A DNA stretch of 64,000 nt from Desmodus rotundus. Its lineage: Eukaryota > Chordata > Mammalia > Chiroptera > Phyllostomidae. A program made the position numbers and the translations under genes. Below, one piece after another: positions 48,053-57,625 of this stretch. The stretch is from assembly GCF_022682495.2 (NCBI RefSeq), contig NC_071391.1:45537998-45601997 (forward strand). The letters run 5' to 3'. Under the pieces are notes generated by a model, which was given only the letters and a program-made list of their open reading frames with translations, was not told the origin of the DNA and did no database searches. The first letter of the stretch is position 1, and each line of letters opens with the position of its first letter.

Positions 48053-48954
48053 CTTTTTTTTTTTAAAGCACACTTTGGTGTCAGGACTAAGCAATCCTCA
48101 ACCCCACGCTATAACTGGCTCTGCTACTTACCTCACTCTCCCTGATTGGAGAGAAAAATACAATCTCTTCTACAAAAAGCCAGGAAGACAAGAAAAAAGG
48201 AATTCAGGGGCTATCGCACCTCCCACAAATATTTATTGGCTGAATTGGCTAAGCAGTTTTCCAATTATGCTCTGCAGACCCCTCCTGTCGCCCCCAACCT
48301 CCTGCCCAGGTTCCTTGGCAATACCTACTTCTTTAAGCAATATCCTTGGCAATACAGCAGCTCTATCTTTGTTGGGTTTAACACATTAGAAATACACTTC
48401 TTTTCTTTTGGGTGAAAAAATGCCTCACTTATGTAGCAGACATCTACAACTTTTGCTAATTTCAACTACCTCCCAAACTTCCAAACCCTTCTTTGAGTAA
48501 ATGCACCTTGATCTTCCAGGCTCTCAGCTCACATGGTTCCAGGGGAGCTAACTCTGACTCCGTGAGTAGAATGAACTCTGTTGGCCAAAAAAATGTCCAG
48601 CATTCTTCTGGCCACAGTGATTTAACTTAGGGTAGACACAAGACCCAAACCAAAATCATACCCAGGACCCCCAGCACCATCAGGAAAAAGGTATTACCTT
48701 TCAATAATGGTTGCTTAGCTGGTAGAATGCATACCCAAAGCTGATATCTATCTTTGCCACTGCCTAAGAATAAATCAAAACAAAGAAAAGCAATGCCAAG
48801 AGGAAAGAAATTAGATCCAAATGACATTCAAATCCCTGGATCTTGCTGTGTCCAAAAGTGTATCTACTTCTAGGCTTTTTAGTTATTTCAGTCAGTAAGT
48901 CCCTCTCTCTTGTTTAAGGTAGTCTCAGTCACATTTCTGTCACCTGAAAAAGAG
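48053..48954. other. Unassigned intronic sequence
   Basis: No gene or clear repeat recognised. Confidence 0.5.
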
Positions 48955-49432
48955 TCACATCAGCCATAAAAAAGAACAAAATCTTACCATTTGCAACAGC
49001 ATGGGTAGACCTAGAGGATATTATGTTAAGTGAAATAAGTCAATCAGAGAAAGACAAATACCATATAATTTCACTTTTATGTGGAATCTAAAAAACAAAA
49101 TAAATAAATAAAATTGAAACAAGACTCTTAGACATAAAGAGCAGACTGATGGATGGCAGAGGGGAGGGGGATTGGGGTACTGGGTGAAAAAGGTGAAGAG
49201 ATTGAAAAGTACAGATTGGTAGTTACAAAAGAGTCATAGGAGTGTAAAGTACAGCATAGGAAATATAGTCAATTGTATTGTAATAACTATGTATGGTGCC
49301 AGGTGGGTATTAGAAATATCAAGAAGAACACTTTGGGAAGTATATCGTTGTCTAACCACTATGCTGTGCACCTGAAACTAATACAAAATAATACTGAATG
49401 TAAACTGTAATTGAAAAAGTTTTTTTTTAAGT
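48955..49432 (+). mobile_element. L1 ORF2 end and 3' UTR (L1MA-like)
   Basis: ORF2 C-terminal pattern 'agccataaaaaagaacaaaa' and 'aagtgaaataagtcaatcag', then 3' UTR 'gtacagattggtagttacaa' and 'gcacctgaaactaatacaaa' with an A/T-rich tail. Confidence 0.82.
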
Positions 49433-49549
49433 CACAAAAAATGAAAAATTATTTGGGGAAAAAAATGAGAAACATCCATCTGGTTAATGAATTCCAAACT
49501 TCCATCTCGTCCATAAACCCAAACTTCTACAATAAATCACAGTCAGGGA

Positions 49550-49745
49550 GAGCAGGCTGGGTGGCTCAGATTGGAGCATCACTCCATGCCCAAAGTTTGC
49601 AGGTTCAGTCTCAGTCAGGGTATACACCTAGGTTGTAGGTTTCATCCTCAATTGGGGCGTGTACGGGAGGCAGCCAATTGATGTTCCTCTCTCATATTGC
49701 TTCTCTCTCTCCCTTCCTCTCTCTCTAGAATCAATTTTTTAAAAA
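49550..49745 (+). mobile_element. Diverged Ves-related SINE
   Basis: 'ggctgggtggctcagattgg', 'gcaggttcagtctcagtcag', 'caattgatgttcctctctc'. Second subfamily, as at 26646. Confidence 0.8.
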
Positions 49746-49859
49746 ATATATCCTCAGGTGAGGATTAAATGTAAATAAATATATTTAAATCACAGTCAGG
49801 AAAAGAATGAATCTTTTAAAAAGCTTCTAAAAGTCTGTATTCTTGACTCCCCATTATAT

Positions 49860-50060
49860 TCCTAAATGTGCACAGCATTTTACAATTTCCAAGTCACTTT
49901 CCCATTGATAATATCATCAGATCTTCAAAAACAAAACGCCCTGTGAAGTCAGCATTCACATTATGTATTGGAAGACACTGAGGCTCAGAGAGAATTGACT
50001 AACCTGAAGTCATCCAATTTGAAATCAAGGCTTCTGCCTCCAAATTGTAGCTTTTCACTA
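49860..50060 (-). repeat. MIR fossil
   Basis: Pattern 'agtcacttt...', 'gaggctcagagagaattgac', 'cctgaagtcatccaatttga'. Confidence 0.6.
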
Positions 50061-50489
50061 ATCATTACTGCTTTTCAGTTCTCAGCAAGCCATACACAGG
50101 GCTGGGAACATGACTGAGCTCAGTACCGACTTGTTACCTGACAGCATTGTTTCCTGGCCCTGGCAGCTCTGCCTTGTTTCATTCAAGCCTCACCCTGTTT
50201 GTTGCCTTTACTCAGACACTGAGATATAAACAAGTCCATGGCAGAGCATCCTAATGCACATACATAAGGGTGTGTCACTCAACTGACTGGCAGCCCTGAA
50301 AATCGGTAGCCTTACTCTCAAAGTAGCCCTAGACCTATCAAATGCACATCAGTGGATAGGATCTGAGGAGGAAAAAATGTCTTCTAAGATGTACCTGTGG
50401 TAACAAACTATACTTAAGCCAACAGCAAAGGGGGAGAAAATGGAGGATATCAGTAATAGTGCCAACAATAAAAATTTAAAAATAATAAA

Positions 50490-50850
50490 TAAAAAGAATG
50501 ATGTACTGACACATTCTATAATGTGGATAAACCTATATAATATTATGCTAAATTAAAGAAGCTATACCCCAAAGGTCACATATTATATGAGTCTATTAAT
50601 ATGAACTATTGAGAACAGATAAATCCATGGAGACAGAATGCAGACTCATGGCTGCCAGCGAGTGGAGGAAATGGGAAGAAAATGCTTAATGGGTAAGGTG
50701 CTTTATTTTGGAGTGACAGAAATGTTTTGGAACTAGATAGAGGTAATGGTTGCACAACATTGTGAATGTACTAAATGCCACTGAATTGTTCCATTTAAAA
50801 TGGTTAATTTTATGTTATATGATTTTCACCTCGATAAGTATTTTTTAAAG
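50490..50850 (+). mobile_element. Old L1 (L1M type) 3' region
   Basis: 'atgtggataaacctatataa', 'cagactcatggctgccagcg', 'ccactgaattgttccattta' follow the old L1 3' order, ending 'cacctcgataagtatttttt'. Confidence 0.72.
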
Positions 50851-50910
50851 TACACAAAAGAATTAAGGGTATCATCTGAGTAGCTAGACTTAGGGCTAAG
50901 AAGAGAAGTG

Positions 50911-50935
50911 AGGCAAGGCGAGGCGAGGCGAGGCA
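50911..50935 (+). repeat. Short (AGGCG)n repeat
   Basis: aggcaaggcgaggcgaggcg then aggca: five imperfect 5-bp units containing CpGs. Confidence 0.85.
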
Positions 50936-51584
50936 ACGCAAGAAATGGTCAGAAACTCAGCGAGCATTCTAAGAGAGACGTCCAGGAACAGCAGCAAAAA
51001 GCAACTTGATGCTGCAGCAACCCAATAGCTCCCTGCATTGCTGAGGGTACAGGTCCAGCTGCTCTAACTATGAGAACCCCACACAGAAAAGATTAAACCA
51101 AAGAGAGTGTATTTCTCTCTCAAATAACAATTGAGCAGTTAGCAGTCAAGGACTGAGAGTGGAACTTTGCTATCCTCACTCAACAGGATGCTGCCATCTC
51201 TGAGACCAAAAACAGTGCTGTACCTTGAACAATCTCCCAGCCAGTAGGAAGGAGAAAAGAGCAAGAGAAGCACTCATCCACTCTTTCCAAGCCATGACCC
51301 AGAAGTGGTAGACGCACCACTTTCATTCAGAACTTAGATTTGTGGCCACAGTTGATTGCAAAGGAGGTTGGGCAGCCATGGGCCCCAAGAAAACTGAAGT
51401 GTTCTATCATTAATGAAAGAATGAGAGAGTCAATACCAGCAAAGACAACTAACGGTCTGTGCTATACTCACTTTAGATATGTTCTATTTTTTTTTAATTA
51501 TTTGTCTTACTTAACATAGAACCTATTCCCAAGCCCAGCTACCTTGAGGTTTGCAGACATTGTTCAGTGGAATTTCTGATTAGG
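50936..51584. other. Unassigned intronic sequence
   Basis: No gene or clear repeat. Short frames are uninformative. Confidence 0.5.
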
Positions 51585-51727
51585 GAGAAAAGAAGAAGAG
51601 AAGAAGAAGAGAAGAAGGGAAGAAGGGAAGAAGGGAAGAAGGGAAGAAGGGAAGAAGGGAAGAAGGGAAGGGAAGGGAAGGGAAGGGAATGGAAGGGAAG
51701 GGAAAAGAGAAGAAAAAAGAAAAGAGC
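51585..51727 (+). repeat. Polypurine microsatellite (GAAGAAG / GGGAAGAA / GGGAA)n
   Basis: About 140 bp almost purely of G and A, moving from gaagaagag to repeated ggaagaag to ggaag units. A minus-strand 81-codon frame here (51539-51784) is only the repeat's translation. Confidence 0.95.
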
Positions 51728-52110
51728 AAGACTGTTATGAATTGATACCCCTGTTAGACTCACTACATCGACCAATACCAACATAGCCTATTATTTGCCT
51801 TTTGTGACTGAGTATTTGTAACAAAGAAATAAGAGTTTCTCAACAACAACAAAAAAAGCTGTCTCTGTGCAATAGTGGGTCAGGAGTACAGAAAAAAAAC
51901 AAAAGCAGGTCCACTTTTTTAAAAACACATTCAATCTGTGTGGCAATCATACCCAAAGCCATCACAATACAGTGAAATAATGAACAGAGAGACATATAAT
52001 GTATAATAGAAGAACAACAGTGGTGATACTGGAGCTCAGTATTAAAGGATAAGGAGTTTACCAGATAGAAAAGGTAGAAAGGCATTCCAAGTAAAATGGA
52101 AAACATGAAT
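51728..52110. other. Unassigned intronic sequence
   Basis: No gene or clear repeat. Confidence 0.5.
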
Positions 52111-53448
52111 AAAAATACAGAAGGAGCATAGTTTTCTGAGTACAGGTCTTTTACATCCTTGGTTAGGTATATTCCTAGGTACTTTATTTTTCTTGTTGCT
52201 ATATCAAAAGGGATTCTTTTCCTGATTTCTGTTTCTGATATTTCATTGTTGGTGTACAAAATGCCTTAATTTCTGAATATTGACGTTGTATCCCTCTGTT
52301 TTGCCAAATTCACTTACTAGGTCAAGTAGTTTTTTGGTGGAGTCTATAAGATTTTCTATGTACACTATCATATCATCTGCAAACAATGACAGCTTTGCTT
52401 CCTCCTTTCCAATTTGGATGCCTTTTATTTCTTGTTCTTGTCTGATTGCCGTGGCTAGAACTTCCAATACTATGTTGAATAGGGGTGATATTTGCCAATG
52501 ATACCTCAGACAAGGATTTGATCTCCAAAATATATAAAGAATTCACACAACTCCACTCTAGGAAGACAAATAACCCAATTACAAAATGGGCAAAAGACTT
52601 GAACAGACACTTCTCTGGAGGGCCCAGAGGCATATGAAAAGATGCTCAGCATCATGAGCCATCAGAGAGATGCAAATTAAAACCACAATGAGATACCACT
52701 TCAAACTGGTGAGAATGGCCATCATAAACAAATCAACAAACAAGAGTTGGAGAGGTTGTGGAGAAAAGGGAACCCTAGTGCACTGTTGGTGGGAATGCAG
52801 ACTGGTGAGGCCACTGTGGAAAACAGTATGGAATTTCCTCAGAAAACTAGAACTGGAACTGCCTTTTGACCCAGCAATTCCACTCCTGGGGTTATATCCC
52901 AAGAACCCTGAAACACCAATCCAAAAAACCTGTGCACCCCAATGTTCACAGCAGCACAATTTACAATAGCCAAGTGCTGGAAGCAACCTAAGTGTCCATC
53001 AGTGAATGAGTGGATCAAAAAACAATGGTACATTTACACAATGGAATACTATGCAATAGAGAGAAAAAAGCTTATACCCTTTACAACAGCATGGACGGAA
53101 CTAGAGCATTATGCTAAGTGAAATAAGCCAGGTGGTGAGGGACAAATACCATATGATCTCACCTTTAACTGGAACCTAATCAACAAAACAAACAAGCAAG
53201 CAAAATATAACCAGAGATATTGAAATTAAGAACAATCTGACAGTAACCAGAGGGGAGGTGGGAGGAGATAATGGGGGGAAGGGTTTTCAGGAACAATTAT
53301 AAAGGACACATGGACAAAATCAAGGTGGAGGGTGGAAGCAAGGGAGGGAGGGAGGTTTGGCTAGGGTAGGGAGGGAGAGGTGGGGGGTAAATGCAGACAA
53401 CTGTAATTGAACAATAGTAAAGTAATTTTTAAAAATATAGAGAGAGCG
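52111..53448 (+). mobile_element. L1 with inverted 5' segment (twin priming)
   Basis: 52129-52490 is L1 ORF2 in minus orientation (reverse transcriptase region: [15 protein letters not shown] is encoded on the minus strand near 52350-52395). From 52491 the L1 is on the plus strand, ORF2 C-terminus through the G-rich 3' UTR to about 53430. Flanks aaaaatacagaaggagca (52111-52128) and aaaaatatagagagagcg (53431-53448) may be a decayed target duplication. Confidence 0.88.
52491..53160 (+). pseudogene. L1 ORF2 C-terminal remnant, plus part
   Basis: Contains the cysteine-rich CWRG-type motif region, here [18 protein letters not shown] (first Cys replaced by Ser), within the 99-codon frame 52670-52969. 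Several frameshifts. Confidence 0.8.
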
Positions 53449-53452
53449 GAAG

Positions 53453-53615
53453 GGAATAGGAGAAGGTAAAGGGGGGATAAATGGTGATGGAAGGAGAATT
53501 GACTTGAGATGGTGAACACACAACATACAGATGATGTATTATAGAATTGTACACCTGAAATGTATATAATTTTATTAACCAACATCACCCCAATAAATTC
53601 AATAAAACAAAAAAA
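53453..53615 (+). mobile_element. Older L1 3' end
   Basis: 'ggggggataaatggtgatgg', 'gaattgtacacctgaaatgt' and 'caccccaataaattcaataa', same subfamily end as the L1 at 18579-21036. It lies directly next to the twin-primed L1. Confidence 0.82.
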
Positions 53616-53984
53616 ATTAAATAAAACAAACAGAGAGAGTAAGATTTACTGAAAAGACAATGTGCGGGAGCCAGATTATGGAAAGCTACGAACACCAGAT
53701 TCAATCAAAAGCCTCGATTTTATAATCGAGGACTTGAAAAGCAACAGAGACTTCTGAGCAGGTAAAGGCCATGGTTAGATTGACCTGTTAGAAAGATGAC
53801 TCTGGTGGCCAACAGAAAGGATGGACAAAAGGAGAGTTCACATCCCTGCTGCTATGCCTAGTAACATCTTTGACTCTCCAGTGCCACCACCCATAAGCCA
53901 AGCCCTTGCAGAAGGAAGGTAGTAACAGAACCCCAGGCCAACTCCTACAAAGACTAAGGCAGGACGAGGGTCTTAGTTTTGTTT
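53616..53984. repeat. Old unnamed interspersed repeat (about 53650-53840)
   Basis: 'aggccatggttagattgacc' and 'aaagatgactctggtggcc' match the old repeat also found at 56330-57190. It holds a short hairpin, cctcgat-tttata-atcgagg, at 53711-53730. Confidence 0.45.
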
Positions 53985-54470
53985 GGTTTTGTTTTTAAGC
54001 TTGTTTTATTGAGGTAAAATTCACACAACAAAAAAATTAACCATTTTAAAACAATGAAAACTAAGCAAGCAACTAGAACAGGAACAGAATCAGAGAAATG
54101 GACATCACATGGAAGGATTTCAGAGGGGAGGGGGAAGGGAGGAATAGGGGGGAAATGTACAGGGAAGAAGCAGCATAATTAGTAGGCATAAAATAGATGG
54201 AGAGAGATAAAAATGGTATAGGAAACAGAGGACTCAAAGAACTTATATGGACAACCCACGGACATGAACTAAGGGACAGGGGGAATGCTGGGGGGCAGGG
54301 CGGAAGGGGGATAAAGGGAAAAAATTGGGAAAATTGTAATAGCATAATCAATAAAAATACTTAAAAAATAAAAACATTAGCCATTTTAAAGTAAAAATTC
54401 AGTGGCATTTATTACATTCACAATGCTGGGCAACCACCGAGGTTCTCGGTTTTTTGACAAGGTCCAGGAA
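53985..54470 (-). repeat. Old L1M-type sequence hosting HAL1 copy 4
   Basis: 'ttgttttattgaggtaaaat' at left and 'aaaattcagtggcatttatt...cattcacaatgctgggcaac' at right form one old repeat when the HAL1 insert is removed. Confidence 0.6.
54036..54390 (+). mobile_element. HAL1 copy 4, 5'-truncated 3' UTR
   Basis: 325-bp HAL1 3' UTR (54051-54375) with 'caactagaacaggaacagaa' as in copy 3 and end 'taatagcataatcaataaaa'. Target duplication atta-A/G-ccattttaaa at 54036-54050 and 54376-54390, one difference. Confidence 0.9.
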
Positions 54471-54639
54471 AACTGTGATTTCACTGAGGTCAAGCTCTAC
54501 CCACTCCCCAGGCATCTGCTCAGACTGCTACGCCAGATACTTGTGGCTTTGGCAGATACTTGCCTTGAGTCCCTAGACTGCCATACTCTTTTCTAGCCTC
54601 TCCTGACCTCAGCTCCCCTGGGAACACAGGACGTAGTAA

Positions 54640-55110
54640 CCAGAAGCAAATTTCACTATGTCTACCCCTTATACAAAACTTTTCAGTGGCCCCACATTGC
54701 CCAAAGAATAGTCTCTCGAATCCTTAACATTACTCACAAGGCTCTAAAATCAGGCATTTACTTGTTTCCCTAGCTCATCTCCTACACATGTTGCCCTAAA
54801 ATTCTTTCCTCTCATTACGTTTCCCTTGCTACATGTGACTGCTCAAACATGCTATTTTCTTTCTCTCACCCTGGGAATGGTTTGTCACCCCCATATACTT
54901 TTTCCCCAGGCTTATCTTACCCTGGGGAAAGTTCTTGCCCTATTTTCATTATTCCCTGGGAACAGCTCTCATCCTCGTCTCATTGTACCCTGGGGACTAG
55001 ACCACGTACACTGATCCCTGGATACGTCATTGACCATATCACACACAGGATGACCTTTCCCAACTTCTCTATTCTACTTCTGTCATATTACCTACCCTGA
55101 CTACATCTGC
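54640..55110 (+). repeat. L2 LINE 3' region
   Basis: 'caaaacttttcagtggcccc', 'ctcacaaggctctaaaatca', 'accctgggaatggtttgtca' follow the L2 order. An internal set of 'ccctgggRa' motifs recurs five times at 54880-55020. Confidence 0.6.
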
Positions 55111-55174
55111 TTCTGATGCCTCTGTCTGAGTCTCTTATAAGGCCAGGGCTTCTAAAGTGCCTGTACCTGGTTTT

Positions 55175-55455
55175 AAAGTAGTCAAAATCATTGAAACAGA
55201 AACGCATGGTGGCTGCCAGAGCTGGTGCGGGGGGGGGGGGGGGGGGGGAGGAATGGGGCATTATTGTTTAAATGGGTAGAGAGTTCCAGTTTTATAAGAC
55301 AAAAAGAGTTATGAAGATGGATGGTGATGGAATGGTTGTACAAGATTATGAATGCATTTAATACTACTGAACTGTATGCTTAAAAACTCATTACGATGGC
55401 AAATTTTATGTTATATGTATTTTACCACAATAAAAAAAATGGAAAAAAAATTACT
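55175..55455 (+). mobile_element. Old L1 (L1M type) 3' UTR
   Basis: 'catggtggctgccagagctg', 'gatggtgatggaatggttgt', 'ctactgaactgtatgcttaa' and 'ttttaccacaataaaaaaaa'. Confidence 0.75.
55229..55248 (+). repeat. 20-base G run
   Basis: An uninterrupted run of 20 G inside the old L1 3' UTR. It may form a G-quadruplex; exact length is prone to sequencing error. Confidence 0.9.
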
Positions 55456-56276
55456 GGTAACTGGGACTTAGGAGAGAGATATATTACATCCCAGCAAGCT
55501 GAGGGGTTGGATCCTGATCTTATTCTTCCTTACCTTCTCTTCTGACAGAATGGCATACCTGTTCAGATGGCATTTGAACCCAGCCTCATTTAACCCTGAA
55601 GATATCTCTGACTCCAACCTCGTCTTACTTTGGGAACATGTCTGACCCAGGTCTTCCCAATCACCGTATCATAAAGTAACACTAAGTACAACCTGGAGAG
55701 AGCTTGTACACTGATCTTGGCTGACATTAAACCTAAGGAAAGAAAAGTGATGTGGAGCAATTGGCCCAAAGTAACCCCAGTGATATTCCAAACTAGGAAA
55801 ACAAAGTCGTTCCTGGAGAGTGGAAGAGAAAAATTTCCAAATCATCACAAAACTCTTCTGACTTTGTGTGTATACAAGCCAAGGATGTGTCAAGTGGCGC
55901 ACTGGAAGATCTCACACAAAGAAGGCCTTTTTCCAGGTGTTTTAGGTTTCCAGCTACAGCAGCATCACAAATATCAGTGTGTTCCCATGTGAGTGAATGA
56001 ACAATGCCCAGTTCAGGACATTCAGATTTTGTTTTTCTTCTGGTTTCTAGGCCTGTGTTTTACACACTCCATTGTGCAGCAAAGTAATAATGTTTAGACT
56101 CTGTCATTCTATAACATTTTATTTGGGCTTGCTTGGCAATGTATAAGTGGAACAGATCTAGGGTTTATTATTTTCCAGCCACTCAATCTTGGGCAAATCA
56201 TTTTCCTCATTAGTAAAATGAAATAACAGTGATATCTTATAATGTGGTAAAGAAAAGTAAAAAATAAATAAAGATA
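55456..56276. other. Unassigned intronic sequence
   Basis: No gene recognised. The 91-codon frame 55717-55992 has no features. Confidence 0.5.
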
Positions 56277-56301
56277 TGTGTGTGTGTGTGTGTGTGTGTG
56301 T
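56277..56301 (+). repeat. (TG)n dinucleotide microsatellite
   Basis: About 12 uninterrupted TG units. Confidence 0.97.
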
Positions 56302-56329
56302 AAAATCTAGCAGTGACCTGGCCCAAAAT

Positions 56330-57190
56330 ATTTCATTCAACAAATATTTACTAAGCACATGCTGTGTGTCAGTCAGTATTTTAGGCAATGAGGATTCGAC
56401 AATGAAGAAAAATCACTGCTCTTACAGAACTAACAGGGAGTAGGGGGCAAGGTAGAGGGCCTGACAAGTAAGTATGTCAGAGAGTGACGAATGCTCTGAA
56501 GGAAAAAAAAGTATAAAATACACCTTGAGGTGTGCTAAGGGGAAGAGGTTACTATTTTCAAATAGAATGATTAAAAGGGGCCTCTGAGAGGATGACATTT
56601 GACCCAATGATCTGAAGTAAGAAAATGAGCCATAATGAAAGTTAGGAGAAAGAAGGAAAAACAAATGCAAAGGCCTTGAGGCAAGAGCATATCTTATTCA
56701 AAGAAGACTAAGGAAGCAATGGGGCAGGGTGAGCAGATGGAAAGGAGATGAGGAAAAGCCAGGTAACTGGGAGCCAAGTCACTCTCAGGACTTTGGCTTT
56801 TTCTCTGAGAGAAATGGGAAGCCACTAAACAATTCTGATCAGAAGAGCTATAAAACTGGATATACGTTTTGAAAGGCTCTCTCTGGCTGCTCTGTTCAGC
56901 ACAAACTGTAAGTAGGCATGGGCAAAAGCAGAGAAACTGATTAAGAAAATGAGAAAATGATAGCTCAGATCAAGGCAGTAGGAGCAGAGGCTATGAAAAG
57001 TGTCTGAATTTTGGATGTGTTTCAAAGGTACAACCAATAGGATTTGCTGACAGGTTGAATGTAAGTATGAACTTGTTAAATTTAAAATGCCAATTAGACA
57101 TCCAAAATATAAATCAAGAGGCTGGATATACAACCATAAAGTTCAGAGAAGTTTGAGCTAGAAACACAAATTTCAGAGTTGTCAATGAAC
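56330..57190 (+). repeat. Old unnamed mammalian repeat, long copy
   Basis: Starts 'tttactaagcacatgctgtg', contains 'ggactttggctttttctctg', 'agaaatgggaagccactaaa', 'ctctctggctgctctgttca', 'aaccaataggatttgctgac' and 'ccaattagacatccaaaata'. I know this order as a common old interspersed repeat but cannot name it. No gene. Confidence 0.6.
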
Positions 57191-57444
57191 AGATGATAAT
57201 TAAAACTATAAAAGTGGCTATTAAATGTAATTTATTTATTACTGAATAAATGAAGTACCCAATGAATAGTAGTTGCTATTATAACCGCATTGTTTTCTTA
57301 AGGTGCTAGAGATATTTGCCAACTATGTATACTTACCAAGTATACTTAAATTTCAGTGCCCAGCCTCAAACTCCATCCCCAATCTTTCAACTCTCTTCTT
57401 TCTATCCAAATTGTCAATTAAAACATCAGATAAGTGAAGGCATT

Positions 57445-57625
57445 GCGGTGTTAAGTGGTAAAGGCACCAATTTTAGAGTTAGACAGGGTTTGAATCCTCC
57501 ATCTTTGCCACTTACTAGTTCATTGACCTTTCTCATCTGTAAAATGGGGCTAACATTACCTACATTAAGATAGTTGTAATGATAAGATACCCATTCATGC
57601 ATCTGTTCAATAAATACTTATTAAG
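57445..57625 (+). repeat. MIR fossil and L2-like end
   Basis: 'gggtttgaatcctccatctt', 'ccacttactagttcattgac', 'ctcatctgtaaaatggggct' are a MIR core. Confidence 0.75.

Noticed and set aside
47583..48389. 268-codon open frame on the plus strand, the longest there
   Set aside because: It crosses three unrelated pieces: unique intron, the antisense of an L1 3' UTR (47798-48052) and more intron. The protein is low-complexity Pro/Ser where it reads the L1, with no domain.
51585..51727. CRISPR-like or minisatellite array
   Set aside because: Units are 5-8 bp simple purine repeats with no spacers.
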